Shown: positions 35,245 to 44,943, counted from the stretch's first letter. The stretch: DNA of 64,000 bases from Acetobacter malorum (GCF_001580615.1 NZ_LHZC01000051.1:1-64000); one strand, 5' to 3'. A program made the numbers and translations. Notes: generated from the letters alone by a model not told the origin.

Positions 35245-36507
35245 ATGACAATTGTTATCATGACCGTTGGGACGGAAGGGGATGTACGTCCCCACATTGC
35301 CCTTGGTGAAGGGCTTCTGACCCGAGGGCACGCTGTAAGGCTGGCGGCAGACCCCGGTTTTGGAACCGCCATTACCAGAGCCGGACTGGAATTTTCTCCT
35401 CTGACCGCTGATTTTTCCGGAATGATGCGTCATAACCCGCAGGCGCTGGATGGCCGCAGCGGCATGGCGGCGGCCCGCGTGGTGGTGGCGGAAACACGCC
35501 GCATGGCGCAGAACTGGCCCGCACAGGGGCTGAAAGCGGCTGATGGTGCAACTTTGCTGATTGGGTCTGGCAATGTCTCGTTATTGGCAGCTAGTCTGGC
35601 AGAGCGGTTGCAGGTGCCGTTTGTGCAGACCCAGTTGCAACCGCTTGAAGCCAGCCATGCGCTGCCGCCCGTATGGTTCAGACCCCGCCTGTTGCCTGCG
35701 TCTGTCAATTTTGCGCTCCATCGCGCCCTGCGCCAGACAGCATGGTTGCTGATGCGGGACACGGCAAACTGCATGCGCCGCGCGCTGGATTTACCGCCCT
35801 ATCCTTTAAAGGGGCCGTGGCATAACCCCAAGGCTACAGGCGGCCATATTCTGTTTGGGTTCAGCCAGCATGTGGTGCCCCGCCAGCCTGAATGGCCGGC
35901 ACGCATTGCCATGCCAGGCTATTTTGTGTCTGCAAAAAATGCCGACTACACACCAGATGCTGATCTGGCCCGCTTTTTGCAGGCGGGAGACAAGGCAGCC
36001 TATATCGGCTTTGGCAGCATGGTGAGCGGAGAAGCCGAAGCACTGGCCGCCATCGTGCAGGCAGCCGTGGAGCGTGCGGGCCTGCGTGCCGTAGTGGGAA
36101 GTGGGTGGTCCAAGCTTGGGCAGTTTCTGCCAAATTCCGCGCGCATTCATGTGGTGGATCATGTGCCGCATGAATGGCTTTTTTCAAAAATGCGGCTGGC
36201 GGTTCACCATTGTGGCGCGGGCACCGCTGCTGCTGCCGTGCGCGCCGGGATACCCACCGTACCAGTGCCGTTTGTGGGAGACCAGTATTTCTGGGGGTGG
36301 CAGTTGCACCGCATTGGTGTTGCGACACCCACAGAGAGCCTGCGCACCTTAACCGCACAGGCACTGGGCGATGCCATGCTTCAGGCGACATCCCCGCATA
36401 TGGTGGCCAATTCAGACCGGCTGGGCAGCTTGGTCCGGGCGGAAGATGGTGTGACAAATGCCATAACTCAGCTTGAACGCTGGGGGCTTCTGCACAGAAA
36501 AGCTTAA
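35245..36507 (+). CDS. GT1-type glycosyltransferase (UDP-glucuronosyl/glucosyltransferase family)
   Basis: 420 residues, GT-B fold. N-terminus MTIVIMTVGTEGDVRPHIALGEGL is the typical acceptor-side Rossmann strand of sterol- and macrolide-type glycosyltransferases. The nucleotide-sugar site is in YIGFGSMVSG, VDHVPHEWLFSKMRLAVHHCGAGTAAAAVRAGIPTVPVPFVGDQYFW. It transfers a sugar from a UDP- or dTDP-sugar to a small lipophilic acceptor. It is convergent with the NRPS gene and could decorate its product; no direct evidence. Confidence 0.9.
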   Translation: MTIVIMTVGTEGDVRPHIALGEGLLTRGHAVRLAADPGFGTAITRAGLEFSPLTADFSGMMRHNPQALDGRSGMAAARVVVAETRRMAQNWPAQGLKAADGATLLIGSGNVSLLAASLAERLQVPFVQTQLQPLEASHALPPVWFRPRLLPASVNFALHRALRQTAWLLMRDTANCMRRALDLPPYPLKGPWHNPKATGGHILFGFSQHVVPRQPEWPARIAMPGYFVSAKNADYTPDADLARFLQAGDKAAYIGFGSMVSGEAEALAAIVQAAVERAGLRAVVGSGWSKLGQFLPNSARIHVVDHVPHEWLFSKMRLAVHHCGAGTAAAAVRAGIPTVPVPFVGDQYFWGWQLHRIGVATPTESLRTLTAQALGDAMLQATSPHMVANSDRLGSLVRAEDGVTNAITQLERWGLLHRKA

Positions 36508-36614
36508 ACGCCCAAGATTTCCAGCCGCGTAGTCACACGCTGAAAAGAGGCAGATTTCTTCTCGTAAGCTTAGTTCTGCACTTCACGCACCGCTCCGCTC
36601 CCCGATGTTTTTTT

Positions 36615-39600
36615 CTATTGCTGGTTGTTTACGCAGCCTTTGAGTGTGTCAGGTTTCCTGCGCTCAAATGCCATAAATTGGTCTGCAATAACGGGTGCAT
36701 TTTCAGGGTCCAGCATTTCCATATGGGTGCAGTTGATATCTGTCACCATCAGCTTGCCCGTTATGTAATTCTGCCAGAAAGCGGGGTTATCCCCCACGTC
36801 TTCCTTGCCCCGCTGCGTGGCGCGCAGAAACAGCAGGTCTGCCTGCACGCGCTGCGGCTGCCAGTTACGCATCATTTCCAGATTATGGCTGACACCCTGC
36901 CGTATGGTCTGCAAAAGGGTTGAAAAGGCAGCTTCATCCTGCACAAAAGCCTGTGCTTCCGGCAGCATGATCTCTACAATCCGATCAGCCAGATCATCCA
37001 GTGTTTCTGGCATGTTTTCAGAAAAATCGATCCCCAGCATGGCAATGGCGTTTTTCACCAGCCAGGCATCACCCATTCTGGCCAAATCCTGACCAGCCTC
37101 CAGCGCTGCCGGATCATGCAGCGGGTATGTATCCAGCATGACCAGTGCGGAAAGAGGCTCGCCTTCCGCCATCAGACGGGCCGCCACAGCATGGGCCACC
37201 AACCCGCCCATGGACCAGCCGACAAAACTGTACGGCCCATGTGGCTGAAGCGCACGGATCTGCTCCAGATAAAGTTCTGCCAGTTGCTGAATGGTCTGCG
37301 GCCGGTGGGGGCCATGCAGCAGCCCCATATCCTGCAAACCATAAACAGGCCGTTCCGCCGGAAGATGCGGCAGTAGCGCCGTAAAACCGAGAGACACCCC
37401 CAGAATGGGCGGAAAACAGAAAATCGGCTGGCCTGAGCCCTCGGCGCGCAGGGGCACAACCGTTTCCTCAAACACATCCGGCACGGCATGCTGGTGCTGC
37501 AGCAGCGGGGCCAGCCGGGCAATGGTGGGCGCACCAAACAAGGAAGCCACCGGGAGTTCATAACCCTGTTCAGTCAGGGCTGTGGCAACCTGCACGGCGG
37601 CGAGGCTATCTCCGCCAAGATCAAAAAAATTCTCGTTTATGCCGAAATCCTTGCGCTCCAGAATATCAGACCACAGGGTAAATAGAAGCTGTTCCTGCGC
37701 TGTTTGCGGGCTTTCATGCTGGGGGATATGCTTGGCATCCTCCGGCTCTGGCAGTATTTTTCTATTCAGTTTGCCCGATGCCGTAAGCGGTAGGGCGGCC
37801 AGCACCACAAAACGGGAGGGCACCATCTGGGCTGGCAGAAGCTCCTGCAAATGGGCGCGGAACAACGCAAAATTCTGGGCTTCTTCCTCTGGCGTCATGG
37901 TCTCCGTCTGTGCGGCAGCAGCAGGCACCAGATACGCCACAAGAACCGGCCCCTGCGCCTTTGGCCACACCCGCACCGCAGCCTGTACAATGCCGGGCAG
38001 AGTAAGCAATGCAGCTTCAATTTCCGCCGGTTCTGCCCGCACGCCTTTTATCTTGATCTGCGCATCCGTGCGGCCAAGCACGGTGATGGTACCATCAGGC
38101 TGCCGGACGGCGCGATCTCCGGTAAGATACAGGCGCGCATGAGGTATTTTGCTGAATGGGTCTGGCCGGAAAACCGCCTGTGTCAGATCAGGGCGGTCCA
38201 GATAGCCCGTGGCAACGCCAGCGCCCGCAATAGCCAGTTGCCCCGGTGTACCCACGGGCAGCAGGCCACCTGCGGGGTCCAGAACATAACATTGAGTATT
38301 GGCCAATGGCCGCCCCGCCGGGATGGGCTGGCCGCGTGAACCATCTTCCGCAGTGACGGCATGGAAGGTGGACCAGATTGTGGTCTCGGTCGGGCCATAA
38401 ACATTGTAGACAGCGCGCGCATGTTTCTGAAGCGTGCGCGCCAGAGGCGCTGGCAGGGGCTCCCCGCCAGAAAGCACGCGCACCTGCGCCAGACACCGGC
38501 CCTGCCCGGCCCCAACCAGCATCTGCCACAAGGTTGGCGTGGCCTGCATGAGGGTGACACCATAGTGTTGCACAATGGCGGACAACAGAGTGGGGTCTGT
38601 CACGGTCTCGCGTCTGGCAAGCACCAGATGCGCACCGGCCTGAAGCGGCAACAGCAATTCCAGAATGGAAATATCAAATGTGACAGACGTAACGGATAAC
38701 CAGCATTCCTGCGCGCCCAACGCCAGTTTATCCTGCATGGTGCACAAAAGATTGGTCAGGGCGGACCATGGCACCACCACGCCTTTGGGTGTGCCGGTAG
38801 TGCCGGAAGTATAGATGATATAAGCCGTATCCTGCAGCACCACTGGCGCACGCTGGGTATCCGGGTTGGAAAATACTGTTGCGGGTGAGCCGTCTTCCGC
38901 AAGCCCCAGAACGGCCGAACCATCTGGCAGGCCAGTTGGCAGGGTATCTTCTGTCAGAAACAGGGCGGGCCGGGCATTGGCGATAATGGCGGCATTGCGC
39001 TCACGCGGGCCACATCTGTCCAGCGAGAGCCACGCCGCCCCGGCGGCCATGGTGGCCAACATGCCGATCACCTGCCGTCTGTCTCTGGGTAGCATCAGGC
39101 CGACAACATCACCGGGGCCGATGCCGCACGCCATCAGATGCTCCGCCAGACCTTGCGCTGCATAGAGAAGAGCCGCGTAGGACACAGGACCTCGCCCATC
39201 CGTCACCGCCGTTGCCGTGGGGGCGTAGGCGGCATGCCGCGCCAGATCAGCCACAAGAGCGCGAGGGCCCCAGTTGCAGGCGGTTGCGGTTTCATCCGCC
39301 AGCAAAGCCTTGCCTTCGGCATCGTCAAGAAGCGGATAAGCGCCGACGGGCTGGGCGGGATCTGCCAGAATGGCCTTCATCAAACGCATCACGTGGCGCA
39401 GATGGCGCTCCAGCGCCGGGCCATCATACAGGGTCGGGTTGGCGTAAAGGCACAATGCCAGCCCCTGCCCGTCCTGACGATCAAACACAAAAAATGTCAG
39501 ATCTTCCATCACCCCATTGCTAAGATTCCGGTTCCGTGCCGGGCTACCACCGAAGGCGAGATGGTAATCAAACGGCTCTATATTAATGCCAATGCGTGAG

Positions 39601-40661
39601 AGGTGCTGCTGTGTATCATGAAAACCCAGAACGCGCCGCAGATCCTCATACCGGAAAGCCTGATGCCGGAGCGCCCCGTGCAGGGCGCGGCGCGCCTGAA
39701 GCAGGATTTCTGAAAAACTCATAGTATATGACATAGCAAAACGCAACACCACGGCGTTTGCCGCCATGCCGGGTACACGCCGCATCTCCCGGTCCGTGCG
39801 GCCAGTAACGGGCATGCCAAGCGTGAGGTCTTCCTGCCCTGTCATGCGGAAGATGTAGGTGCTCAACAGGGCCGTGAGCATTTGCGGCAGCGTAACGCCA
39901 GTCTGCTGTGCCAGACCCTGCATCTGCCCCACCATGGCGGGCGGCACAAGCACATTGCGTTCCACAAACCCCAACCGCTGCAAAGGTGCTTCCGGCACAC
40001 TGGGCGGCAGAGGAGAGGCCAGTGTGACTGCCTCGGGCGGGGCGGCAAGCTGGTGTTGCCAGTAAGCCTGATCTTTCTCGCGCCGGGGGCTGGTGCGGTA
40101 AGCCGCTTCCTGCGCAACAAGCCGTTCAAGGGGCAGGAACATGCACGGTGCGGGTTCGCGCCCTTCCACCATGGCATTGTACAGTTCGGCCACACGCGCC
40201 ACAATCAGGCCACCGGAAAAGCCATCAAGCGCGATATGGTGACAACAATGAAACCAGATGAAATTGTCAGCAGAAAGCTTGATCAGCGCACAGGTCCATA
40301 ACGGATCTTCCGCCAGATCAACCGGCTGACTGATGCGCTCCATCATCCAGTGTTGCGCCTGCACTGCGGCATCGGGCCGAGTGGAGAAATCCACAAACGG
40401 CAAGGGGCAGCGCAATGTGAGCAGAATGACCTGATAGGGGCCATCCGCCCCCATACGGATGCTTACCCGCGTGGTTTCCGCCTCCTGCGCTACCTGAACC
40501 AGAGCCGCACGAAACAGGACGGAATCAACCGGGCCAAGAATTTCCACTGCTTCCGCAATGTTGAACGTCCCGCCCTGCGTGCGCAGCAGGGTCCCCATCC
40601 AGACGCCGCGCTGAGCTGTTGTGAGCGGCAGGTGTGTTTCCTGTAATGTTTTTCCGCTCAT
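36615..40661 (-). CDS. Single-module nonribosomal peptide synthetase, C-A-T-TE
   Basis: 1348 residues. Condensation domain (about 10-430) with intact HHIALDG at 141-147. Adenylation domain (about 455-970): YIIYTSGTTGTPKG, TFDISILEL, VYNVYGPTETTIWS, YLTGDRAVRQPDG, GRTDAQIKIKGVR and the catalytic Lys in ASGKLNRK. Carrier protein (about 1000-1070) with FFDLGGDSLAAVQ, the Ser taking phosphopantetheine. Thioesterase (about 1090-1335) with GWSMGGLVAH and a C-terminal HMEML. A complete one-module enzyme with a condensation domain must receive an acyl or aminoacyl donor from elsewhere, or condense two copies of its own amino acid. No PPTase, MbtH or tailoring gene other than the nearby glycosyltransferase is present. 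Confidence 0.93.
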   Translation of the reverse strand: MSGKTLQETHLPLTTAQRGVWMGTLLRTQGGTFNIAEAVEILGPVDSVLFRAALVQVAQEAETTRVSIRMGADGPYQVILLTLRCPLPFVDFSTRPDAAVQAQHWMMERISQPVDLAEDPLWTCALIKLSADNFIWFHCCHHIALDGFSGGLIVARVAELYNAMVEGREPAPCMFLPLERLVAQEAAYRTSPRREKDQAYWQHQLAAPPEAVTLASPLPPSVPEAPLQRLGFVERNVLVPPAMVGQMQGLAQQTGVTLPQMLTALLSTYIFRMTGQEDLTLGMPVTGRTDREMRRVPGMAANAVVLRFAMSYTMSFSEILLQARRALHGALRHQAFRYEDLRRVLGFHDTQQHLSRIGINIEPFDYHLAFGGSPARNRNLSNGVMEDLTFFVFDRQDGQGLALCLYANPTLYDGPALERHLRHVMRLMKAILADPAQPVGAYPLLDDAEGKALLADETATACNWGPRALVADLARHAAYAPTATAVTDGRGPVSYAALLYAAQGLAEHLMACGIGPGDVVGLMLPRDRRQVIGMLATMAAGAAWLSLDRCGPRERNAAIIANARPALFLTEDTLPTGLPDGSAVLGLAEDGSPATVFSNPDTQRAPVVLQDTAYIIYTSGTTGTPKGVVVPWSALTNLLCTMQDKLALGAQECWLSVTSVTFDISILELLLPLQAGAHLVLARRETVTDPTLLSAIVQHYGVTLMQATPTLWQMLVGAGQGRCLAQVRVLSGGEPLPAPLARTLQKHARAVYNVYGPTETTIWSTFHAVTAEDGSRGQPIPAGRPLANTQCYVLDPAGGLLPVGTPGQLAIAGAGVATGYLDRPDLTQAVFRPDPFSKIPHARLYLTGDRAVRQPDGTITVLGRTDAQIKIKGVRAEPAEIEAALLTLPGIVQAAVRVWPKAQGPVLVAYLVPAAAAQTETMTPEEEAQNFALFRAHLQELLPAQMVPSRFVVLAALPLTASGKLNRKILPEPEDAKHIPQHESPQTAQEQLLFTLWSDILERKDFGINENFFDLGGDSLAAVQVATALTEQGYELPVASLFGAPTIARLAPLLQHQHAVPDVFEETVVPLRAEGSGQPIFCFPPILGVSLGFTALLPHLPAERPVYGLQDMGLLHGPHRPQTIQQLAELYLEQIRALQPHGPYSFVGWSMGGLVAHAVAARLMAEGEPLSALVMLDTYPLHDPAALEAGQDLARMGDAWLVKNAIAMLGIDFSENMPETLDDLADRIVEIMLPEAQAFVQDEAAFSTLLQTIRQGVSHNLEMMRNWQPQRVQADLLFLRATQRGKEDVGDNPAFWQNYITGKLMVTDINCTHMEMLDPENAPVIADQFMAFERRKPDTLKGCVNNQQ

Positions 40662-40689
40662 TTAAAAGCCATGACTATATTGAATTATT

Positions 40690-40738
40690 ATAAAAAAAAC
40701 GAAAAAAACCAGGCCCTTCTTGCAAAGAAGAGCCTGGC
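40690..40738 (-). terminator. Terminator of the Hint-domain gene
   Basis: On the minus strand CCAGGC-x-CTTCTT-type arms (one mismatch) close a 3-base loop and are followed by two T-runs (TTTTTTT and TTTTTTTT). It sits 28 bp past the Hint-domain stop. Classical rho-independent terminator, which also separates this gene from the NRPS gene downstream. Confidence 0.85.
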
Positions 40739-40765
40739 TCGCACCATTCGTTACAACCTGATAGT

Positions 40766-42823
40766 TCAGGCAGAGCGAACGGTTAGCGTCACTGTCTTTT
40801 TCTCGTTCTTAAGATAAGGCCCTGCAGCAAGAACGCTGACTGAGAGGATCCCCATCTTGCCGTGCTTCAGTAGATCTCCCAGCGGCAGAGTTGCATTACC
40901 GTCCGTCCAGACAGCTCCCTGCCACTCCATGTCAGAGTGCCAGCCTTGAGGCTTTTCCGTGGTCAGGTGTGATGTGATTTCAACAGGCCGTTTTGCGCTA
41001 AGCAAACGAACAGATCCAACTGCAACCCCCATATAACGGCGATCATCCACAAAGGGACCGATCACATCACTAGGACGACTGGCCCGTGAAACAATGTGGA
41101 CAGACTGTGTGCCGGGCGGCAGCATGAAGCTGTACTCTTTGCTGGTACGACGCATGGGACGAATGACCGCACCTGTTTCAGTGACCAGATGCAGATCTGG
41201 ATCATTGGTCAGTTCAGGAGCAGATGGTGCCTGTTCTTTTGAGACCTTATCTTCGCGCCATTCGATGGCACGGAACAGGGGCTCGACAAAAGAACGCTCA
41301 ACGTCCAGCGGCGCACCAGCATCATCTTCCCAGTTTTTGACAGCGCCACGAAGGGTCGCAATCTTGCCTTCCTGCCGGAAAGAAGACCGGTTGCCAGTGT
41401 CCAAATAGCTTTCGGTCAACATACCATCGGCCGTGATAACGGAATGCTGCTCTGTTTCCACATGGTAGTAATCATAGGACGAAATGGATTTATCGTAGAA
41501 AATAGACACACCATTGACCAGCATCCGGACTGGTACAAAACGGTCTTTAAAGAAAAGGCAATGTTCGGCTGTAATCAGCATATCCTTATACGGAACGCCA
41601 TTGTCAATCGCGTCTTTCAGGATACGAACAGGCCAGCCAGCCTCGTCATCCGGCAGGCCGTGGCGGACATTGACATGCGCTTTACCGACCCAGACAACAG
41701 GACGCACGACGTCTGTATTATTCCGCCAGTCAAAAGCGACCACTTCGTCTCCGATGCAGACATCTTCGACAGCGACATCACCATCTACAGTACGGATCAT
41801 GCTTCCTGCCAAGAAACAGGCACCGATATAAGTATTGCCGTTCAAATACGTGATTTTCAGTGGGTTATTGGTTAAATCATTAACATTATACGTATCGTTA
41901 TTAAGCGTAACACCATCAGCTGGTTTAACAGCATATTCGGCAACAGTATTTCCGGAAGAATCTTTAAGAACAATGACTTTCTGAGAGGAATCCAGTCCGA
42001 AAAGGCCACCGTTTTCTATAGTATAAGTCGCAATAGGATTAGTTGTATTCTGTAGTTCGATCGTGTCTTTTGATGGATCATAATTGTTAAATGTTGTTGC
42101 ATTCAGCGAACCGCTAGCCAAAAGACTAATGAGTGTCCCGCCACCATTGATGATAACGGTACCGCCACCTGTTCCAAAATTGACAGTAGAGCCTTCCAGA
42201 ACGCTTGCAAGAGCTGCCCCTGTATTTAATGTGCCGCCGTATTCGATATTAACAGTTGAACCATTCAAGGCTCCGACAAGAGCGCTCCCTCCTGTTCCGG
42301 TTAATGTCGCAGTTCCCCCAACCACATTAACTGTGGTGCCGGTTAAAAGATTAGCAAGTCCATCGATGGATGTGTCACCACCTATGTAGTACGTATTTGC
42401 AGTTAACCCACCAACACCTACCGTAAAGTCACCAGTAGATCCAGGAAGACTAACATAGTTGCCAATACTTGCAAGATTTATAAGAACTGCAGAATCGCTT
42501 GATCCCGCAATAACATCCCCGCTTGCGCCAATCTGAATGATGTTAAGGACGTTAATGCCACGATTAATATTTGTCTGATTTAAAAGAGATGTTCCGGAAG
42601 AATCTGTGATCTTTACGTCGTAACTTGTCCCGTATACCGCTCCACTCAACAATCCAGTATATTGGTTTGTTGTTACTGTATATGTCAAACCATTAGAAGT
42701 TACAATTGTCCGTGTGCTTGAGACGGTATTAAATGCGTCCAAACCATGATGTGTTGTTGTTGTTTGACCAGTTACATCACTTACAATTGTAACTGTGTTT
42801 TCTTGATCGGTTGCTTCAGACAT
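40766..42823 (-). CDS. Hint-domain surface protein with low-complexity N-terminal beta repeats
   Basis: 685 residues. The first 330 residues are Gly/Thr/Ser/Asn-rich, with repeated strand-turn units (for example GTTVNVVGGTATLTGTGGS, LNGSTVNIEYGGTLNTGAA), as in right-handed beta-helix passengers. A Hint (hedgehog/intein) module starts at CFLAGSMIRTVDG and shows DVCIGDEVVAFDWRN, ITAEHCLFF and VETEQHSVI, after which a further 200-residue domain follows. Hint modules may self-cleave or attach lipids. There is no classical signal peptide, as usual for these acetic acid bacterial proteins. The start has GGGAG ten bases upstream. The promoter lies inside a segment bounded by an inverted repeat, next to a recombinase gene. 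Confidence 0.85.
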   Translation of the reverse strand: MSEATDQENTVTIVSDVTGQTTTTHHGLDAFNTVSSTRTIVTSNGLTYTVTTNQYTGLLSGAVYGTSYDVKITDSSGTSLLNQTNINRGINVLNIIQIGASGDVIAGSSDSAVLINLASIGNYVSLPGSTGDFTVGVGGLTANTYYIGGDTSIDGLANLLTGTTVNVVGGTATLTGTGGSALVGALNGSTVNIEYGGTLNTGAALASVLEGSTVNFGTGGGTVIINGGGTLISLLASGSLNATTFNNYDPSKDTIELQNTTNPIATYTIENGGLFGLDSSQKVIVLKDSSGNTVAEYAVKPADGVTLNNDTYNVNDLTNNPLKITYLNGNTYIGACFLAGSMIRTVDGDVAVEDVCIGDEVVAFDWRNNTDVVRPVVWVGKAHVNVRHGLPDDEAGWPVRILKDAIDNGVPYKDMLITAEHCLFFKDRFVPVRMLVNGVSIFYDKSISSYDYYHVETEQHSVITADGMLTESYLDTGNRSSFRQEGKIATLRGAVKNWEDDAGAPLDVERSFVEPLFRAIEWREDKVSKEQAPSAPELTNDPDLHLVTETGAVIRPMRRTSKEYSFMLPPGTQSVHIVSRASRPSDVIGPFVDDRRYMGVAVGSVRLLSAKRPVEITSHLTTEKPQGWHSDMEWQGAVWTDGNATLPLGDLLKHGKMGILSVSVLAAGPYLKNEKKTVTLTVRSA

Positions 42824-42836
42824 TTGTGCATAACTC

Positions 42837-42975
42837 CCTGATTTACGCAAGTGAGGCAAGTTCCACCCGCTTCATGAAATTCTCCTTAGTTTTATTTCAT
42901 AGAAAAATTGTTTGCACAACAAAAACATCAACTGAAACAGAAAAAACCTAACAGATATTTTTTGCGTAAATCAGG
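42837..42975. repeat. 14-bp inverted repeat flanking the Hint promoter (possible invertible segment)
   Basis: CCTGATTTACGCAA (42837-42850) and its perfect complement (42962-42975) enclose 111 bp that hold the presumed promoter and leader of the Hint gene. A small serine recombinase gene starts 60 bp to the right. This is the layout of phase-variable promoters switched by Hin/Gin-type invertases, though the repeats could instead be resolvase binding half-sites. Confidence 0.55.
42843..42875 (-). CDS. Ten-codon leader ORF upstream of the Hint gene
   Basis: ATG with AAGGAG six bases upstream encodes MKRVELASLA and stops 19 bp before the Hint start. The ribosome site is better than that of the Hint gene itself. 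It may be a translational leader coupling expression, or the severed old 5' end of the gene, now out of frame. The stop falls inside the left arm of the inverted repeat. Confidence 0.45.
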   Translation of the reverse strand: MKRVELASLA

Positions 42976-43035
42976 AATTACTCAAACAGACATCGTGCTA
43001 AGATGCCCCTTTCCTGCACGGAAAAGAGGTGAAGC

Positions 43036-43644
43036 ATGGGGCAGAAAATAGGGTATGCGCGGGTCAGCACAGTTGGACAGACCCTTGATATACAAATAAA
43101 AACTTTAAAAGAATTTGGTTGCGTAAAAATTTATCGCGAAAAAGCAAGCGGTGCTGATGCCGAGCGGTCACAGCTCAAAAAGCTGATTGCCTCGTTGGGT
43201 GAAGGTGACATCGTGGTTGTCACGCGTATCGACAGACTCGCTCGCAGCACTTTCGATCTCTTTTCTATAGTTAAAGAGATTACGAATAAAAAGTCACAGT
43301 TTCATTCAATAGCTGAACCGTGGACCGATACGAGCACCAGCACAGGACGATTGATGCTTGCGGTCCTTGGGGGGCTCGCTGACGTCGAACGCGATCTGAT
43401 CAGAACGAGAACATCCGAAGGGCGAGTCAGAGCCATCCAGCAGGGCAAGCAAATGGGCCGCCCGTCCAGACTGACTACCGTTCAGAAAAGGGAAATCAGG
43501 GCAAAAAGAAAAAATGGAACGGCTCTCAAGTCTTTGGCAACAACCTATGGACTCAGTGAAAGTGCTATCTCCCGAATTGCCCGGTCCCATGATACGAGGG
43601 AAACGACGACAGAATTTCCATCTGACACCCATTGTGACTCATGA
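43036..43644 (+). CDS. Small serine recombinase (resolvase/invertase family)
   Basis: 202 residues. Catalytic domain GQKIGYARVSTVGQTLDIQ (Ser nucleophile in ARVST), VVVTRIDRLARSTFDL, and SIAEPWTDTSTSTGRLMLAVLGGLADVERDLIRTRTSEG covering the E-helix; C-terminal HTH (ALKSLATTYGLSESAISRIA). An AGAGGTGA ribosome site precedes the ATG. It differs from the recombinase at 5.6 kb. Divergent from the Hint gene, with an inverted repeat in the shared promoter region that may be its substrate. Confidence 0.9.
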   Translation: MGQKIGYARVSTVGQTLDIQIKTLKEFGCVKIYREKASGADAERSQLKKLIASLGEGDIVVVTRIDRLARSTFDLFSIVKEITNKKSQFHSIAEPWTDTSTSTGRLMLAVLGGLADVERDLIRTRTSEGRVRAIQQGKQMGRPSRLTTVQKREIRAKRKNGTALKSLATTYGLSESAISRIARSHDTRETTTEFPSDTHCDS

Positions 43645-43738
43645 AATAGTTTTCAATAAACTTAAATAAGACATACGACGATAGATCATAAATTAGGTTT
43701 ATGCTATAAAACTTAAATACGGATCGAATTTTTGTCTC

Positions 43739-44929
43739 ATGTTTAAGGTTTTTGCCGTGAACCGTCAGGACTTAACGGGAGGCGTCAGAGAGTGTCTGGT
43801 CCGCCTGCCTTCCCCTTATGAGAACCATTATGGCGTTGTCCCACCATCTCCACCTGAAAGTGGAGTGTATCTGGATGACATCACAGCCTTGCACTCTCAG
43901 GCAATGGCCACGCTGGGAGAAATTGCAGAATGGGCACGGACGTCAACCGATCCCTATCTCATCAGCAGAACCCTCCGCAGCAGGGAGGCCGTCAGCAGTT
44001 CCGCGATGGAAGGCACCCATAGCACTCTTGATGAACTCCTGATCGTTGACGAAGACGATGAACTGGCTACGCAGGAAACACGTCAGGTCAGGGACTATGC
44101 ACTGGCGCTTGAAAAGTTCCTGCCCCTAGCCGCTACATCAGGCAGAACCGTTTTCACGCTCGACACCGTGCTGGCACTACATCGGGAAGTCATGAAGCAT
44201 GACATATCCTATATCGGCACTCCCGGCGCATTACGGATGACCGTTGTCTGGATTGGTGGCAGCAGACATAACATCGCCTATTCCACCTACAACCCGCCCC
44301 CGCCTGATCGGGTGCCCCAGTGTCTTCAAAACACACTGGATTATATGGCGGCAGATGGCATGCAGATGATGACGCAATCACCCATCACGCGGGTTGCTAT
44401 CGCCCATGCCCATTTTGAAGCTGTCCATCCATTTAGGGACGGCAATGGACGGGTAGGCAGGCTTTTGATCCCGATGATGCTGGCAGCAGAAAAAGAGCCA
44501 TCTCTCTATCTCTCTTCCTATGTTGAAGCGTACAAACAGGACTATTACGACGCGCTGAAACAGGCTCAGCAGAAACTAAACTGGCTTCCCCTGATTGCCT
44601 TCATGTCACAGGCCATTATTGGGACTGTGCAGGAATTCAAAGCTGTCAGGAAGGCGATCGAAACGCTGAAAGTAGACTGGCTGAGCAGACGTTCATACAG
44701 AAAGAACTCCGCAGCGCTGAGAGCACTGGATGTTCTGGTTGATTGCCCGGTCATTACAGCGACACGACTGGGGAAAATTCTAGACATTTCTGCTCCTGCA
44801 ACCAAGACTGCGCTGGAACAACTACAGGCCGCAGGCGTTTTAGTGGAACGCACCGGGTATACCAGAAACCGGATATTTTCTGCCCCCGAGGTGATGGCGA
44901 TCATCAACAGACCATTCGGGGAACGATGA
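43739..44929 (+). CDS. Fic-domain protein, class II (self-inhibited)
   Basis: 396 residues. Fic core HPFRDGNGRVGR at 230-241 carries the catalytic His and the ATP-anion Gly/Arg, predicting AMP transfer to Ser/Thr/Tyr of a target. The inhibitory motif SSAMEG at 87-92 ([S/T]xxxE[G/N]) lies in the N-terminal half, which makes it a class II Fic enzyme with built-in control. A C-terminal winged HTH (TATRLGKILDISAPATKTALEQLQAAGVL) may bind DNA. Such proteins are widespread on mobile elements. No separate antitoxin is needed. Confidence 0.92.
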   Translation: MFKVFAVNRQDLTGGVRECLVRLPSPYENHYGVVPPSPPESGVYLDDITALHSQAMATLGEIAEWARTSTDPYLISRTLRSREAVSSSAMEGTHSTLDELLIVDEDDELATQETRQVRDYALALEKFLPLAATSGRTVFTLDTVLALHREVMKHDISYIGTPGALRMTVVWIGGSRHNIAYSTYNPPPPDRVPQCLQNTLDYMAADGMQMMTQSPITRVAIAHAHFEAVHPFRDGNGRVGRLLIPMMLAAEKEPSLYLSSYVEAYKQDYYDALKQAQQKLNWLPLIAFMSQAIIGTVQEFKAVRKAIETLKVDWLSRRSYRKNSAALRALDVLVDCPVITATRLGKILDISAPATKTALEQLQAAGVLVERTGYTRNRIFSAPEVMAIINRPFGER

Positions 44930-44943
44930 CTTAAAATTCAAAA

